From the NCBI GenBank assembly GCA_902782895.1, contig CACZPA010000081.1:1-29517 (forward strand): 29,517 nt of DNA. The letters are read 5' to 3'. How positions within the stretch are numbered: position 1 is the first letter of the stretch; every line of letters starts with the position of its first letter. This document shows, piece by piece, positions 1-7,541 of this stretch. The translations under genes and the position numbers were made by a program. The notes below the pieces were generated by a model, which was not told the origin of the DNA, did no database searches, and saw nothing but the letters and a program-made list of their open reading frames with translations. This stretch comes from an uncultured Eubacteriales bacterium. GTDB taxonomy: Bacteria; Bacillota; Clostridia; Lachnospirales; Bianqueaceae.

Positions 1-333
1 CAGGAAGATAAGCTCAGGATATTCGGAGAGCTCTTTTGCTTTCTGCTGTGTGAAAGTCTGACCGGCAGGTGTCATAAAGACGACCGGCGGCTTGTGCCCG
101 ATCCGGTTTACAATGGATTCCCAGGCTTCATATACAGGCGGTGCCTGCATGACCATCCCCGCTCCGCCGCCGTATGGTGCGTCATCGACGTGCAGCTGTT
201 TATTATGAGAAAAATCGCGGATATTGATCGTTTCCAGTTCGATCTTCCCGTCCTCCTGCGCGCGTCCGAGAATACTGTGTCCCATCGCTTCCTGAATCAT
301 CTCCGGAAACAGTGTCAGAACATAATAACGCAT
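1..333 (-). CDS. trmD: tRNA (guanine-N1)-methyltransferase TrmD, N-terminal part (cut by window edge)
   Basis: TrmD transfers a methyl group from S-adenosylmethionine to N1 of G37 in tRNAs, which prevents +1 frameshifting; it acts in the cytoplasm as a knotted SPOUT-fold dimer. The reading frame starts at an ATG at 333 and stays open to the left edge, giving about the first 111 residues of a protein usually near 240-250. The start MRYYVLTLFPEM, then NIRDFSHNKQLHVDDAPYGGG and GMVMQAPPVYEA are typical TrmD sequence; the glycine-rich YGGGAGM loop is a family hallmark. The knot and AdoMet-binding part lie outside the window. A ribosome binding site (AGAGGAG) sits about 8 bases upstream, and only 14 bases separate the start from the rimM stop, so the two genes are co-transcribed. 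The rimM-trmD neighbourhood is standard in bacteria. Confidence 0.95.
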   Translation of the reverse strand, partial: MRYYVLTLFPEMIQEAMGHSILGRAQEDGKIELETINIRDFSHNKQLHVDDAPYGGGAGMVMQAPPVYEAWESIVNRIGHKPPVVFMTPAGQTFTQQKAKELSEYPELIFL

Positions 334-347
334 CTTCTGTACTCCTC

Positions 348-887
348 TTACCGGACCGCTTCCGGACCTTCATCCCGGATCCCGGGAATCAGATGAATCG
401 TCATGGTGCCGGCATCAAGGTCGATCTCCCGCACATAATCCTTCGCAAAAGGAATCAGCAGCTCTGGCTTGCCGGGCTTTTCGATCACAAAAACGACTGT
501 GCTCCCCGGTTCCATATAATCCGTGATGACGCCAAGATCCTCTCCCGCGTCGGATACAGCGTGCAGCCCCATCAGGTCCGGAAGATAGTACTCGCCCTCC
601 TCGAGCGGCACAGCCTCATCCCTATGGATCCAGAGCTTCTGTCCCTTGACTGCCTCTGCTCCGTCACGGTCTGTGATCTCCGCGAAAGTCAGCAGCACAA
701 CGTTCTTCTGATAAGCTACGTCCGTAATCGTATAGACGCCCGCGATCTCGTCCGAATCCGGCTGGCTGTAAGGCACCTGCTGAATCTCCTCGAATCGCTT
801 TTTATTCTCCGACATCGGAAAAACGCGGACGCTCCCGCGGATCCCGTGCGGAGATGTGATCACGCCAATCTGAAAATACTCCCGCAT
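348..887 (-). CDS. rimM: ribosome maturation factor RimM
   Basis: RimM helps mature the head of the 30S subunit, binding near ribosomal protein S19 and the 3' part of 16S rRNA. The 179-residue product has the usual length. It opens with IGVITSPHGIRGSVRVFP, the conserved start of the N-terminal beta-barrel, and the second half carries the PRC-barrel-like sequence with EEGEYYLPDLMGL, also a family signature. The chosen ATG is preceded by GGAGGTC; a second ATG five bases upstream is out of frame. It follows khpA after 82 bases that contain a long inverted repeat (see the separate entry) and is followed 14 bases later by trmD. Constitutive growth-linked expression with the ribosomal-protein operon is expected; the inverted repeat could set its level relative to rpsP. 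Confidence 0.95.
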   Translation of the reverse strand: MREYFQIGVITSPHGIRGSVRVFPMSENKKRFEEIQQVPYSQPDSDEIAGVYTITDVAYQKNVVLLTFAEITDRDGAEAVKGQKLWIHRDEAVPLEEGEYYLPDLMGLHAVSDAGEDLGVITDYMEPGSTVVFVIEKPGKPELLIPFAKDYVREIDLDAGTMTIHLIPGIRDEGPEAVR

Positions 888-915
888 ACCATGACCTCCG
901 TATCATAAGACAAAA

Positions 916-961
916 GCCTCAGCCGCGGGCACTCCGTCAAACGGCGCGTCCTCACTGAGGC
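916..961 (-). terminator. inverted repeat between khpA and rimM, possible attenuator
   Basis: On the minus strand GCCTCAG is followed 32 bases later by its complement CTGAGGC and then by TTTTGTCTTATG. The loop contains a further small stem (CCGT/ACGG). It lies between khpA and rimM, so a partial terminator or attenuator, or a protective mRNA structure, would fit. The uridine tract is only four bases long, so full termination is doubtful. Confidence 0.45.
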
Positions 962-969
962 ATTGACGT

Positions 970-1197
970 TCAGACAATATCGATGATAATTCTTTCGTCT
1001 GTTTTCATACCGGCAGCCTTAACGACCGTCCGGATCGCTCTGGCTATCCGGCCCTGCTTACCGATAACCTTGCCCATGTCGGACTCGGCCACCTTAAGCT
1101 CCAGATGCGTATCTCCGTCTTTAACCGTCTCGATGACAACAACTTCATCGGGATGATCAACCAGAGCCTTCGCAATCATCTCTACCAGTTCCTTCAC
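970..1197 (-). CDS. khpA: KhpA, small KH-domain RNA-binding protein
   Basis: KhpA (also YlqC) is a small single-KH-domain RNA-binding protein; in several Gram-positives it partners with KhpB/Jag and influences cell division and envelope gene expression. The 75-residue product has the usual length, and GKVIGKQGRIARAIR matches the KH loop motif GxxG (here GKQG) that contacts RNA. The start is a GTG at 1197. The stop codon TAA of rpsP forms part of the strong ribosome binding site TAAGGAGGT in front of it, so translation of the two genes is probably linked. The position between rpsP and rimM is the standard place for this gene in Firmicutes. Confidence 0.95.
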   Translation of the reverse strand: MKELVEMIAKALVDHPDEVVVIETVKDGDTHLELKVAESDMGKVIGKQGRIARAIRTVVKAAGMKTDERIIIDIV

Positions 1198-1209
1198 GTT
1201 CGGACCTCC

Positions 1210-1449
1210 TTACTGAATTCCGGCAGTCTTCAGAAGCATCTTGACGGACTCGGTAGGCTGCGCGCCGTTGCCGATCCACTTCTTCAGTTTCTCCTCATCA
1301 AATTTGATAGCCGCCGGGTTCGAATTGGGATCATAGGTCCCTACTTCCTCGATAAAACGACCGTCACGGGGAGATCTCTCATCTGCCGCAACGATGCGGT
1401 AGAACGGCTTGCCTTTGCTTCCGATTCTCTTTAATCTGATCTTAACCAT
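1210..1449 (-). CDS. rpsP: 30S ribosomal protein S16
   Basis: S16 binds 16S rRNA early in assembly of the 30S body. The product has 79 residues, normal for the family, and begins MVKIRLKRIGSKGKPFYRIV, followed by ADERSPRDGRFIEEVGTYDP, both diagnostic. The ATG at 1449 has the ribosome binding site GAGAGG. It is 97 bases downstream of ffh and 12 bases upstream of khpA. The gap to ffh contains a short GC hairpin and a run of six uridines that may modulate read-through from ffh (separate entry). Confidence 0.98.
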   Translation of the reverse strand: MVKIRLKRIGSKGKPFYRIVAADERSPRDGRFIEEVGTYDPNSNPAAIKFDEEKLKKWIGNGAQPTESVKMLLKTAGIQ

Positions 1450-1507
1450 TATACTTTCACCTCTCGTAGAATATATGAAACCCCGCAGACGGGAGAATCA
1501 TCCTGAT

Positions 1508-1536
1508 AAAAAACCTGTATCCGGCCCTTGCGCCGG
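1508..1536 (-). terminator. weak hairpin plus U-run between ffh and rpsP
   Basis: On the minus strand CCGGC and GCCGG form a short GC stem. Seven bases of other sequence and then six T residues follow. The distance between stem and T run is unusual for an intrinsic terminator, so at best this is partial attenuation inside the operon. A second small stem (CCCG/CGGG) lies closer to the rpsP start. Confidence 0.25.
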
Positions 1537-1546
1537 CTCTGCGAGC

Positions 1547-2914
1547 TCAGAATCCGAACGGATTCCTGCCGCCGCCAAAACCGCCGAGTCCGCCGAAAAG
1601 ACGTTTCTTCTTGCCTTTGGCCATGCCCGTGAGCTGTTTCATCATCGCACGGCCCTGCTCGAACTGCTTGAGCATCTGATTGAGCTCCTGGATCGTAACA
1701 CCCGCGCCTCTGACAATCCTGCGCTTGCGCGACGCGTCCAGAATCTGCGGATTGCGCCGCTCCTTAGGCGTCATGGACTGAATCATGGCCTCGACGCGAT
1801 CGAGCGCTTTCTCGTCGATGTCGGTATCCTTCACCTTGCCGGAAAGGCCGGGAACCATATTCAGCAGATCCTGCATGTTTCCCATCTTCTTGACCTGCTT
1901 CATCTGCTCCAGATAGTCTTCCAGATTGAAGTCGTTAGCCATCATCCGGCTTGCCATCTGCTCGGCCGTGTCCTGATCGATCGCGGCCTGCGCCTTCTCG
2001 ATCATGCTGAGCACGTCGCCCATGCCGAGGATTCGGGAAGCCATGCGGTCCGGATGGAAAGGCTCGATATCCGTCACTTTCTCACCGATGCCGGCAAATT
2101 TGATCGGCTTGCCGGTTACCGCGCGGATTGAGATCGCCGCGCCGCCACGGGTATCGCCGTCAAGCTTCGTCAGGATAACACCGGTGAGCTCCATCGCGCT
2201 GTCAAACTGCTTGGCAACGTTGACCGCATCCTGTCCTGTCATCGCGTCGACGACGAGCAGAATCTCTGTCGGATTCGTCGCTTCCCGGATCCGTGCGAGC
2301 TCTCCCATCATATCCTCATCGATATGCAGACGGCCTGCCGTATCCAGAATCACGATGCCGCAGTCATTACGGGAAGCCTGCTTGACAGCCTCGGTCGCGA
2401 TCACGACCGGATCGGTATCCGTCCCCATCGTAAACACCGGAACATCGACGCTCTTGCCGACGATCTCAAGCTGTTTGACCGCCGCGGGGCGATAGATATC
2501 GCAAGCCGCGAGCATCGGCTTCTTGCCTTCTCTTTTGAGATAACCGGCGAGCTTGGCGGCCATCGTCGTCTTACCGGCGCCCTGCAGACCAAGCAGCATG
2601 ATGACGGTCGGAGGCTTGCTGCTGTAGCGGATCGAGATCTGCTCCTCATCCCCCAGGAGATGGATCAGCTCGTCATTTACGATCTTGACGACCTGCTGAC
2701 CGGGAGTCAGACTGGACAGAATCTCCTGTCCCTTCGCGCGCTCTTCGACGGTTTTGATAAAATCCTTGACGACCTTGAAGTTGACGTCCGCCTCAAGCAG
2801 CGCCAGCTTAACCTCGCGAAGGGCATCCTTGATGTCTTTTTCCGTCAGAACGCCTTTGCTGCGCAGTTTCTTGAAAATGCCCTGCATCTTGTCACTGGTG
2901 CCTTCAAAAGCCAT
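1547..2914 (-). CDS. ffh: signal recognition particle protein Ffh
   Basis: Ffh binds 4.5S/6S RNA and signal sequences emerging from the ribosome, and with FtsY delivers nascent chains to the Sec translocon and YidC. The 455-residue product has the full NG-M layout. The N bundle spans residues 1 to about 95. The SRP GTPase domain follows, with P-loop GLQGAGKTT near residue 108, DIYRPAA, the G3 motif DTAGRLHID and the G4 motif TKLDGDTRGG. The methionine-rich M domain runs from about residue 300 to 430. The C-terminal tail is rich in glycine and phenylalanine (KKKRLFGGLGGFGGG), a common but variable feature. The start at 2914 has AAAGGAGGACATGAG in front of it. It lies 47 bases downstream of ylxM, its usual partner gene. 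Confidence 0.98.
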   Translation of the reverse strand: MAFEGTSDKMQGIFKKLRSKGVLTEKDIKDALREVKLALLEADVNFKVVKDFIKTVEERAKGQEILSSLTPGQQVVKIVNDELIHLLGDEEQISIRYSSKPPTVIMLLGLQGAGKTTMAAKLAGYLKREGKKPMLAACDIYRPAAVKQLEIVGKSVDVPVFTMGTDTDPVVIATEAVKQASRNDCGIVILDTAGRLHIDEDMMGELARIREATNPTEILLVVDAMTGQDAVNVAKQFDSAMELTGVILTKLDGDTRGGAAISIRAVTGKPIKFAGIGEKVTDIEPFHPDRMASRILGMGDVLSMIEKAQAAIDQDTAEQMASRMMANDFNLEDYLEQMKQVKKMGNMQDLLNMVPGLSGKVKDTDIDEKALDRVEAMIQSMTPKERRNPQILDASRKRRIVRGAGVTIQELNQMLKQFEQGRAMMKQLTGMAKGKKKRLFGGLGGFGGGRNPFGF

Positions 2915-2961
2915 CTCATGTCCTCCTTTCGATCCTGTCGTCTATTATGAACCGTATAACC

Positions 2962-3345
2962 TCAGATCCCGCTGCGGATCTGTCCCGCCTCGTCCAGTAT
3001 GCGGTCGAGAATCGCTGTGATCCTGTCCGCGTCCGGGCTGCCGGACTTGCCTGCGTCCTCGGCGATCTGCCGCGCCTGCAGGATCCCGTCACGAATGCTG
3101 TCCCACTGGGCTTGCTGCTCTACAAACCGCTCCACCAGATGAAGCTTCTCTTCGTATTCCGTAAGCCTTGCCTCCCCGCGCCGGATCGCGTCATAAACCG
3201 CCGCGCGGCTGGTCTTGCGTGTCCCCGCTATCTCCGCGAGTGACAGATCCTCAAAATAATACATCTCGAGGACAGCCCGCTGATCCTCCGTCAGCAACGC
3301 TCCGTAAAAATCATACAAACGGCTGTTTTTCAGAAGATCTTTCAT
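2962..3345 (-). CDS. ylxM: YlxM/p13-like helix-turn-helix protein linked to SRP
   Basis: YlxM (p13) is a small helix-turn-helix protein found next to ffh or ftsY in Firmicutes; in streptococci and mycoplasmas it has been linked to SRP function. The 127-residue product is typical. LTEDQRAVLEMYYFEDLSLA and EIAGTRKTSRAAVYDAIRR form a sigma-70 region-4-like helix-turn-helix, followed by a charged helical tail. The ATG at 3345 is preceded by GGGAG about 10 bases upstream. It is the first gene of the unit, behind a strong promoter. Confidence 0.93.
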   Translation of the reverse strand: MKDLLKNSRLYDFYGALLTEDQRAVLEMYYFEDLSLAEIAGTRKTSRAAVYDAIRRGEARLTEYEEKLHLVERFVEQQAQWDSIRDGILQARQIAEDAGKSGSPDADRITAILDRILDEAGQIRSGI

Positions 3346-3393
3346 GCTACGGCTCCCTTTCGGTGTAAAGGTTATTCCCTTAACACCTGTGGA

Positions 3394-3422
3394 AGTATAT
3401 CATGTGTCCGCCTGCCTGTCAA
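3394..3422 (-). promoter_or_regulatory. promoter of the ylxM-ffh-rpsP-khpA-rimM-trmD unit
   Basis: Reading the minus strand, TTGACA, a 17-base spacer and TATACT form a near-perfect sigma-A promoter. The -10 box also has the extended TGA motif directly in front. Transcription should start near 3387, leaving a leader of roughly 40 bases before ylxM. Confidence 0.85.
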
Positions 3423-3447
3423 GTCTTTTTTTCAGAAAAACACAGCA

Positions 3448-3484
3448 AATCTCCCGGGCCGCCTTCAGACAAGCCCGGGAGATT
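3448..3484 (-). terminator. intrinsic terminator after lon
   Basis: A perfect 12-bp inverted repeat (AATCTCCCGGGC and its complement) with a 13-base loop starts a few bases after the lon stop. The minus strand continues TGCTGTGTTTTTC, a moderately U-rich tail. It separates lon from the ylxM promoter. Confidence 0.75.
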
Positions 3485-3489
3485 CCTTT

Positions 3490-5763
3490 TTACAGGAGAG
3501 ACAGCCCGCTGAGGACCTCTTCGACCGTCTCTACGGGGACGATCTCCAGTTTGTCTTTTACTTCCTGCGCGACATCCTTTAGATCGTCCACATTATCCTT
3601 GGGGATGAAGACTTTTTTAACGCCGGCCCGCTGAGCTGCCATCAGCTTCTCCGGCAGGCCGCCGATCGGATTCACGCTCCCCTGCAGGGACACTTCTCCG
3701 GTCATCGCGACCGCGGGACTGACGTCAACCCCGCAGAAAAGCGACGCGAGCGCCGTTGTCAGCGTGATGCCAGCGGAAGGTCCGTCCTTCGGGGTAGCGC
3801 CGTCCGGTACGTGGATGTGAATATCCTGCTTGTCCAGATCCTCAATTTTATCCGCGTACAGGGTCCGCACAAGGCTCAGCGCGATCTGTGCGGATTCCTT
3901 CATCACGTCGCCAAGCTGTCCCGTAATCGTTAGTCTCCCGCTGCCCTTCATGCGTTTCGTCTCGATATACAGGACGTCACCGCCCGCCTGCGTCCAGGCA
4001 AGGCCCGTCACCACACCGGGAACCGTCTTGTCTTTTACATTCTTCTGACGGATCGGATGCATATCCAGGAGATCCGGCAGATTCTCTTCAGTTACCGTCA
4101 CCGGCGGCTCCGCGCCGCGAACGAGCTGTACAGCAGCACTGCGGGAAAGCGTATCCATGCGCTTTTTCAGACCGCGGACACCCGCCTCCCGTGTATATTC
4201 CGAGATAATGTGCGCGATTGTTTTATCGCTGACCGCGAGATCGTCTTTCGCCAGTCCTGCCGCTTCCATCGCTTTGGGCAGCAGATGCCGGATCGCGATC
4301 TGCTGTTTCTCGATCGGCGTATATCCCTGGAAAGTGATGACTTCCATCCGGTTCAGCAGCGGTTCCGGAATCGTCTCGACGCTGTTGGCCGTGCAGATGA
4401 AAAGCACATCCGACAGATCGTAGGGCACGTTCAGATAATGGTCGGTAAAAGTACTGTTCTGCTCGGGGTCCAGGACCTCCAGCAGTGCGCTCGCCGGATC
4501 GCCGTTATAAGAGACCGAGAGCTTGTCCACTTCGTCCAGAACCATAACCGGATTGGATACACCGCTCTTCTGAATCCCGTCCATGATCCGTCCCGGCATG
4601 GAACCGATATAGGTCCTGCGGTGTCCGCGGATATCCGCTTCGTCCCGCACACCGCCCAGTGAAATCCGGATATACTCCCTTTTCAGAGCTTTTGCGATGC
4701 TCTGGCCGATACTCGTTTTACCGGTGCCCGGAGCACCGACAAAAAGAATGATCGAGCCGGACTGTTTCTTCTTGAGCTGCATGACCGCGATCTGTTCCAG
4801 AATGCGCCTCTTGACCTTCTCCAGCCCGAAATGATCCGCGTCCAGGACTTTCTCCGCGTAATCCATATCGATCTTGCGGAATCTCTCCTTCTTCCAAGGC
4901 AGCGAGGCAAGGAATTCCAGATAATCCGTGATCATACCGGCTTCCTGTCCGTTCTGTCCCTCCGCCTTTAAGCGGCTGATCAGCTTGTCGGCCTCTTTGC
5001 GCGCGGTCTCGTTCATGCCGGATTCCTGAATCTTGATCTCCAGCTTGCGGATCCCGCTCAGCTCATCCGGATGCATTTCATCGAGCTCTTTCTGCATGAA
5101 TTCGATCTGTTTGCGGAGCGCCTGCTCTTTATAAAGCTTCTGGTAGCTCTCCTTCTGATCGGTCTGCGCCTTGATCCGGACACGCGTCAGCTCCATGTAC
5201 TCGTAGAGCATGGCCTCCAGCGCGTCAAAACGAGCCTTCTTACTGTCTTCCGCGAGGATCTCGTAGATCTTATCGTTCGGGATGTTCATCCACGGCGAAA
5301 GCGCTGCCCCGATATCTCCGATCGAGTGCCAGGACATCACAAAAGCGTCCATCATCGGACCCCACTCGAATTCGTGGGACATGGAACGGATCTCATTTTT
5401 GATCGTCTCAAAACGGTTCTTCTCATCCTCCGCGTCCAGATCCTCGACATCCTGCAGTCTTGAGGTATCGATCAAATACTTCCGGTCCTGCAGCGCCTGG
5501 ATATGATCCACATGTACACGGTGCGTCAGACGGATCTGCACAAAGCCCTGCTCGCTGACGGTTTTCATATAGCCGGAGACGCCGATCGGATAGATACTGT
5601 CTTCGCTCAGGTCCGCCAGTGTGTTCTCGTCCTTGGAAACCACGACGATGACCTTCTCATCGAGAACCGGGGCCTTGCCGGTCGCGGATTTGTACAGATC
5701 GGTTCTGTAGAGAATGGTGGAATCCGGCAGCGCCAGCAGGTTGTAAACAGGTAAAATCGTCAT
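3490..5763 (-). CDS. lon: ATP-dependent protease Lon (class LonA)
   Basis: Lon is a soluble hexameric AAA+ serine protease that unfolds and degrades damaged and selected regulatory proteins. The order is an N-terminal substrate-binding domain and coiled coil (to about residue 300), an AAA+ domain with Walker A GAPGTGKTS near residue 343 and Walker B VMVLDEVDKL, then the protease domain. The catalytic serine lies in DGPSAG near residue 662 and the lysine in the GLPEKLMAA segment. I chose the ATG at 5763, giving 757 residues. The frame can be extended to an ATG at 5790, but the extra codons spell out the ribosome binding site AGAGGAGAAAG itself. The region between marR and lon has no convincing promoter, so transcription from the marR promoter is likely. 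A sequence resembling half of the marR operator lies 48 bases upstream. Confidence 0.97.
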   Translation of the reverse strand: MTILPVYNLLALPDSTILYRTDLYKSATGKAPVLDEKVIVVVSKDENTLADLSEDSIYPIGVSGYMKTVSEQGFVQIRLTHRVHVDHIQALQDRKYLIDTSRLQDVEDLDAEDEKNRFETIKNEIRSMSHEFEWGPMMDAFVMSWHSIGDIGAALSPWMNIPNDKIYEILAEDSKKARFDALEAMLYEYMELTRVRIKAQTDQKESYQKLYKEQALRKQIEFMQKELDEMHPDELSGIRKLEIKIQESGMNETARKEADKLISRLKAEGQNGQEAGMITDYLEFLASLPWKKERFRKIDMDYAEKVLDADHFGLEKVKRRILEQIAVMQLKKKQSGSIILFVGAPGTGKTSIGQSIAKALKREYIRISLGGVRDEADIRGHRRTYIGSMPGRIMDGIQKSGVSNPVMVLDEVDKLSVSYNGDPASALLEVLDPEQNSTFTDHYLNVPYDLSDVLFICTANSVETIPEPLLNRMEVITFQGYTPIEKQQIAIRHLLPKAMEAAGLAKDDLAVSDKTIAHIISEYTREAGVRGLKKRMDTLSRSAAVQLVRGAEPPVTVTEENLPDLLDMHPIRQKNVKDKTVPGVVTGLAWTQAGGDVLYIETKRMKGSGRLTITGQLGDVMKESAQIALSLVRTLYADKIEDLDKQDIHIHVPDGATPKDGPSAGITLTTALASLFCGVDVSPAVAMTGEVSLQGSVNPIGGLPEKLMAAQRAGVKKVFIPKDNVDDLKDVAQEVKDKLEIVPVETVEEVLSGLSLL

Positions 5764-5810
5764 AATTCTTTCTCCTCTCTTTTTATCCAAATTTCATATT
5801 TTCTCATTTT

Positions 5811-5817
5811 GGGACTA
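5811..5817. promoter_or_regulatory. possible second MarR half-site upstream of lon
   Basis: The minus strand reads TAGTCCCAAAAT here, closely resembling TAGTCCCATAAC at the -10 region of marR. It lies between marR and lon. Only one half-site is clear, so regulation of lon through it is speculative. Confidence 0.3.
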
Positions 5818-5831
5818 AATGGTCTTTTTAT

Positions 5832-5859
5832 AGGACTGTGAAAACCTTCTCACAGTCCT
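5832..5859 (-). other. strong hairpin between marR and lon
   Basis: AGGACTGTGA and TCACAGTCCT form a perfect 10-bp stem with an 8-base loop immediately after the marR stop. The minus strand continues TATAAAAAG, which is A-rich and not U-rich, so this is not a standard intrinsic terminator. It may stabilise or separate the marR and lon parts of the message, or be another regulator-binding palindrome, since it contains GGACT like the marR operator. Confidence 0.5.
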
Positions 5860-5861
5860 TA

Positions 5862-6299
5862 TCACAGATCCTGTATCTCGTCCTTCATCAGGTTGGAGAA
5901 CTTTTCCATCGTCTCGATCAGCGCGGAAAGCTCCTCGATGCGGAGACCCGCCATTGAGCGGCGTACGATCTGCTGCGCTCTGTCAAAGATGCCCTCAGCG
6001 GTCTTCTCTCCCTCTGTACTGTAATAAATATCCTTGGTACGCCGGTCCTCCGGATCCTCCCGCAGCTCGACAACGCCGTTATTGTACAGATTCGTGATGA
6101 CCGCGTTAATCGTCTGCTTAGGGAAAAGCGTCCTCTCGTTAAGCATCTTCTGTGTGCATCCCGGATTGTTGTAGATCAGGTGCATGATCTGAATACTGGT
6201 GTAGGAATATCCTGTCTGCTTCGCGAATTCTTCATAAGCCATGCTGATCTCATGCTGCGCGTCACAGAATCGGCAGACCAGCTTCTCTATATCGTCCAC
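5862..6299 (-). CDS. MarR-family transcriptional regulator
   Basis: A 145-residue winged helix-turn-helix protein of the MarR family, which bind palindromic DNA as dimers and usually respond to small ligands or oxidation. The recognition region is GCTQKMLNERTLFPKQTINA followed by VITNLYNNGVVELREDPEDR; EDPEDRR-T-KDI is the typical wing. The N- and C-terminal helices form the dimer interface; one cysteine is in the HTH (GCTQ) and one near the N-terminus (LVCRFC). The start ATG at 6299 follows AAAGGGGGAC. Its promoter carries an inverted repeat overlapping the -10 box, so it probably represses itself. It lies upstream of lon, with 98 bases between the marR stop and the chosen lon start, which suggests it may control the protease. 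Its ligand cannot be told. Confidence 0.93.
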   Translation of the reverse strand: MDDIEKLVCRFCDAQHEISMAYEEFAKQTGYSYTSIQIMHLIYNNPGCTQKMLNERTLFPKQTINAVITNLYNNGVVELREDPEDRRTKDIYYSTEGEKTAEGIFDRAQQIVRRSMAGLRIEELSALIETMEKFSNLMKDEIQDL

Positions 6300-6318
6300 A
6301 TTCAGTCCCCCTTTCAGT

Positions 6319-6337
6319 TAGTCCGGTTATGGGACTA
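6319..6337. promoter_or_regulatory. inverted repeat, candidate MarR operator
   Basis: TAGTCC and GGACTA are separated by seven bases and overlap the last base of the marR -10 box and the predicted start site. Position and symmetry fit an autoregulatory operator. Further GGACT copies occur at the marR ribosome binding site and in the marR-lon gap. Confidence 0.55.
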
Positions 6338-6364
6338 TTATATCACAAAAAAACCGGGTGTCAA
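6337..6364 (-). promoter_or_regulatory. marR promoter with perfect consensus boxes
   Basis: The minus strand reads TTGACA, a 16-base spacer, then TATAAT; both boxes match the sigma-A consensus exactly, and TGA in front of the -10 makes it an extended -10 promoter. The -35 box lies in the loop of the terminator of the upstream gene. Confidence 0.88.
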
Positions 6365-6373
6365 TACCCGGTT
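6352..6373 (-). terminator. intrinsic terminator of the DUF362 gene, overlapping the marR promoter
   Basis: AACCGGGT and ACCCGGTT form an 8-bp stem with a 6-base loop, followed on the minus strand by a run of seven T residues shared with the end of the stem, a textbook rho-independent terminator. It lies 22 bases after the stop of the DUF362/ferredoxin gene. Confidence 0.85.
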
Positions 6374-6395
6374 GTCAGATCAGTTTTTTTACAAA

Positions 6396-7541
6396 TCAGT
6401 TTTTCCTCGCCTTATGGAGAAGCCGCAGTGTAAACGGCTCAAAGGGACGCATGGTTCCCTGCGGACAGAATTCCACGCAGCAGAAGCAGCTTACGCATTT
6501 CCTGTGGTTGATCTGTGGGCGCCTGTTATGGATCACGATCGCTTTTTCCGGGCATACCACGGCGCATTTGCCGCAGCCGACACACTTCTGCCCCGCCACC
6601 GGCCGCGTCGTAACGAAGTGCTTAATAAAGGAATAGACGATTCCGTTATGATTCCTCACAAACTGGATGTCGCCGAGCGGCTGCAGCTTGAAATCATGCA
6701 CCCGGAACAGCTCCGGATCGCCATAGATCTCCAGCTGATCCGTCGTTTCCGGACAGAGTCCTCTCCGCACAGCTTCGGCAAGTGTAGGCACCTGTCCGGC
6801 CTGCAGGCCGATCAGATCACAGCACGCAAGATCCAGCGCATGCGGGTTGAAGGACGCTGCCAACACACCCATCGGGCGTGGATCGCCAAACGACGGTCCG
6901 TTCCCTTCCATTGCCAGTACACCGTCACAGATCGACAGCACCGGTTTATAATATTCGCACAGATCCACCAGCATGGACGCGAACTGCGCATGCGTCGGGA
7001 ATCTGTAATGGCATTCCGTCTTATAAAGCCCCGCGATCCCGCCGAACATGTTCTTGCAGGCGCCGGTATATCCCATCAACGCGTGCGTCTTCAGCTTGCA
7101 GAAATCCACAATCGCGTCCGCCTGCTCCAGGAAGCTTATCCCGCGGAAGCTATGGATCGTCTCGGCGTCCGGCGGACAGACCTCCTGATCTGTAAAGTCC
7201 TCATTCAGCTTCGCGCCGGTTTCCAGAATCGTCCGCATCCCGGTCGCCAGATATACAGTCTCCAAGGCCGCCTTATTGTACGGGCCGCCGGGACTGTCCC
7301 CGACCGTAACCTCTGCTCCGTGCTCCACGAGACGCCGGCAGAGCTCCTTGACCAGCGCAGGATGGGTTGTCGCTGCCTTCTCCGGAGATTTTGCCAGAAC
7401 AAAATTGACCTTCACGGCGACCCGCATGCCCGGTTTTACCCAGTCCAGTCCGCCGATCGGGTCAAACAGTCTGTCGAAAGCCTCCGCTACGACCTCAGGA
7501 TCATAATTCGCGCATCCGGTAAGAACGACTCGATTATCCAT
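6396..7541 (-). CDS. DUF362 domain protein with two [4Fe-4S] ferredoxin motifs
   Basis: A 381-residue cytoplasmic protein. The large N-terminal part (about residues 1-310) is a DUF362 domain, with VKVNFVLAKSPEKAATTHP, the GDSPGGPYN motif and KLKTHALMGYTGACKNMFGG, all typical of this family, whose biochemical role is unknown. The C-terminus is a 2[4Fe-4S] ferredoxin with CVGCGKCAVVCP and CVSCFCCVEFCP. I chose the ATG at 7541, preceded by AAGAGGCGC; the frame extends 18 codons further upstream to 7595 but then overlaps the preceding gene deeply. With this start it overlaps the stop of the phosphatidyltransferase gene by 8 bases, so the two are translationally coupled. A redox or Fe-S-related role is likely; more cannot be said. 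Confidence 0.9.
   Translation of the reverse strand: MDNRVVLTGCANYDPEVVAEAFDRLFDPIGGLDWVKPGMRVAVKVNFVLAKSPEKAATTHPALVKELCRRLVEHGAEVTVGDSPGGPYNKAALETVYLATGMRTILETGAKLNEDFTDQEVCPPDAETIHSFRGISFLEQADAIVDFCKLKTHALMGYTGACKNMFGGIAGLYKTECHYRFPTHAQFASMLVDLCEYYKPVLSICDGVLAMEGNGPSFGDPRPMGVLAASFNPHALDLACCDLIGLQAGQVPTLAEAVRRGLCPETTDQLEIYGDPELFRVHDFKLQPLGDIQFVRNHNGIVYSFIKHFVTTRPVAGQKCVGCGKCAVVCPEKAIVIHNRRPQINHRKCVSCFCCVEFCPQGTMRPFEPFTLRLLHKARKN

Noticed and set aside
5763..5790. Nine-codon N-terminal extension of Lon
   Set aside because: The extension contains the ribosome binding site of the ATG at 5763 and has none of its own.
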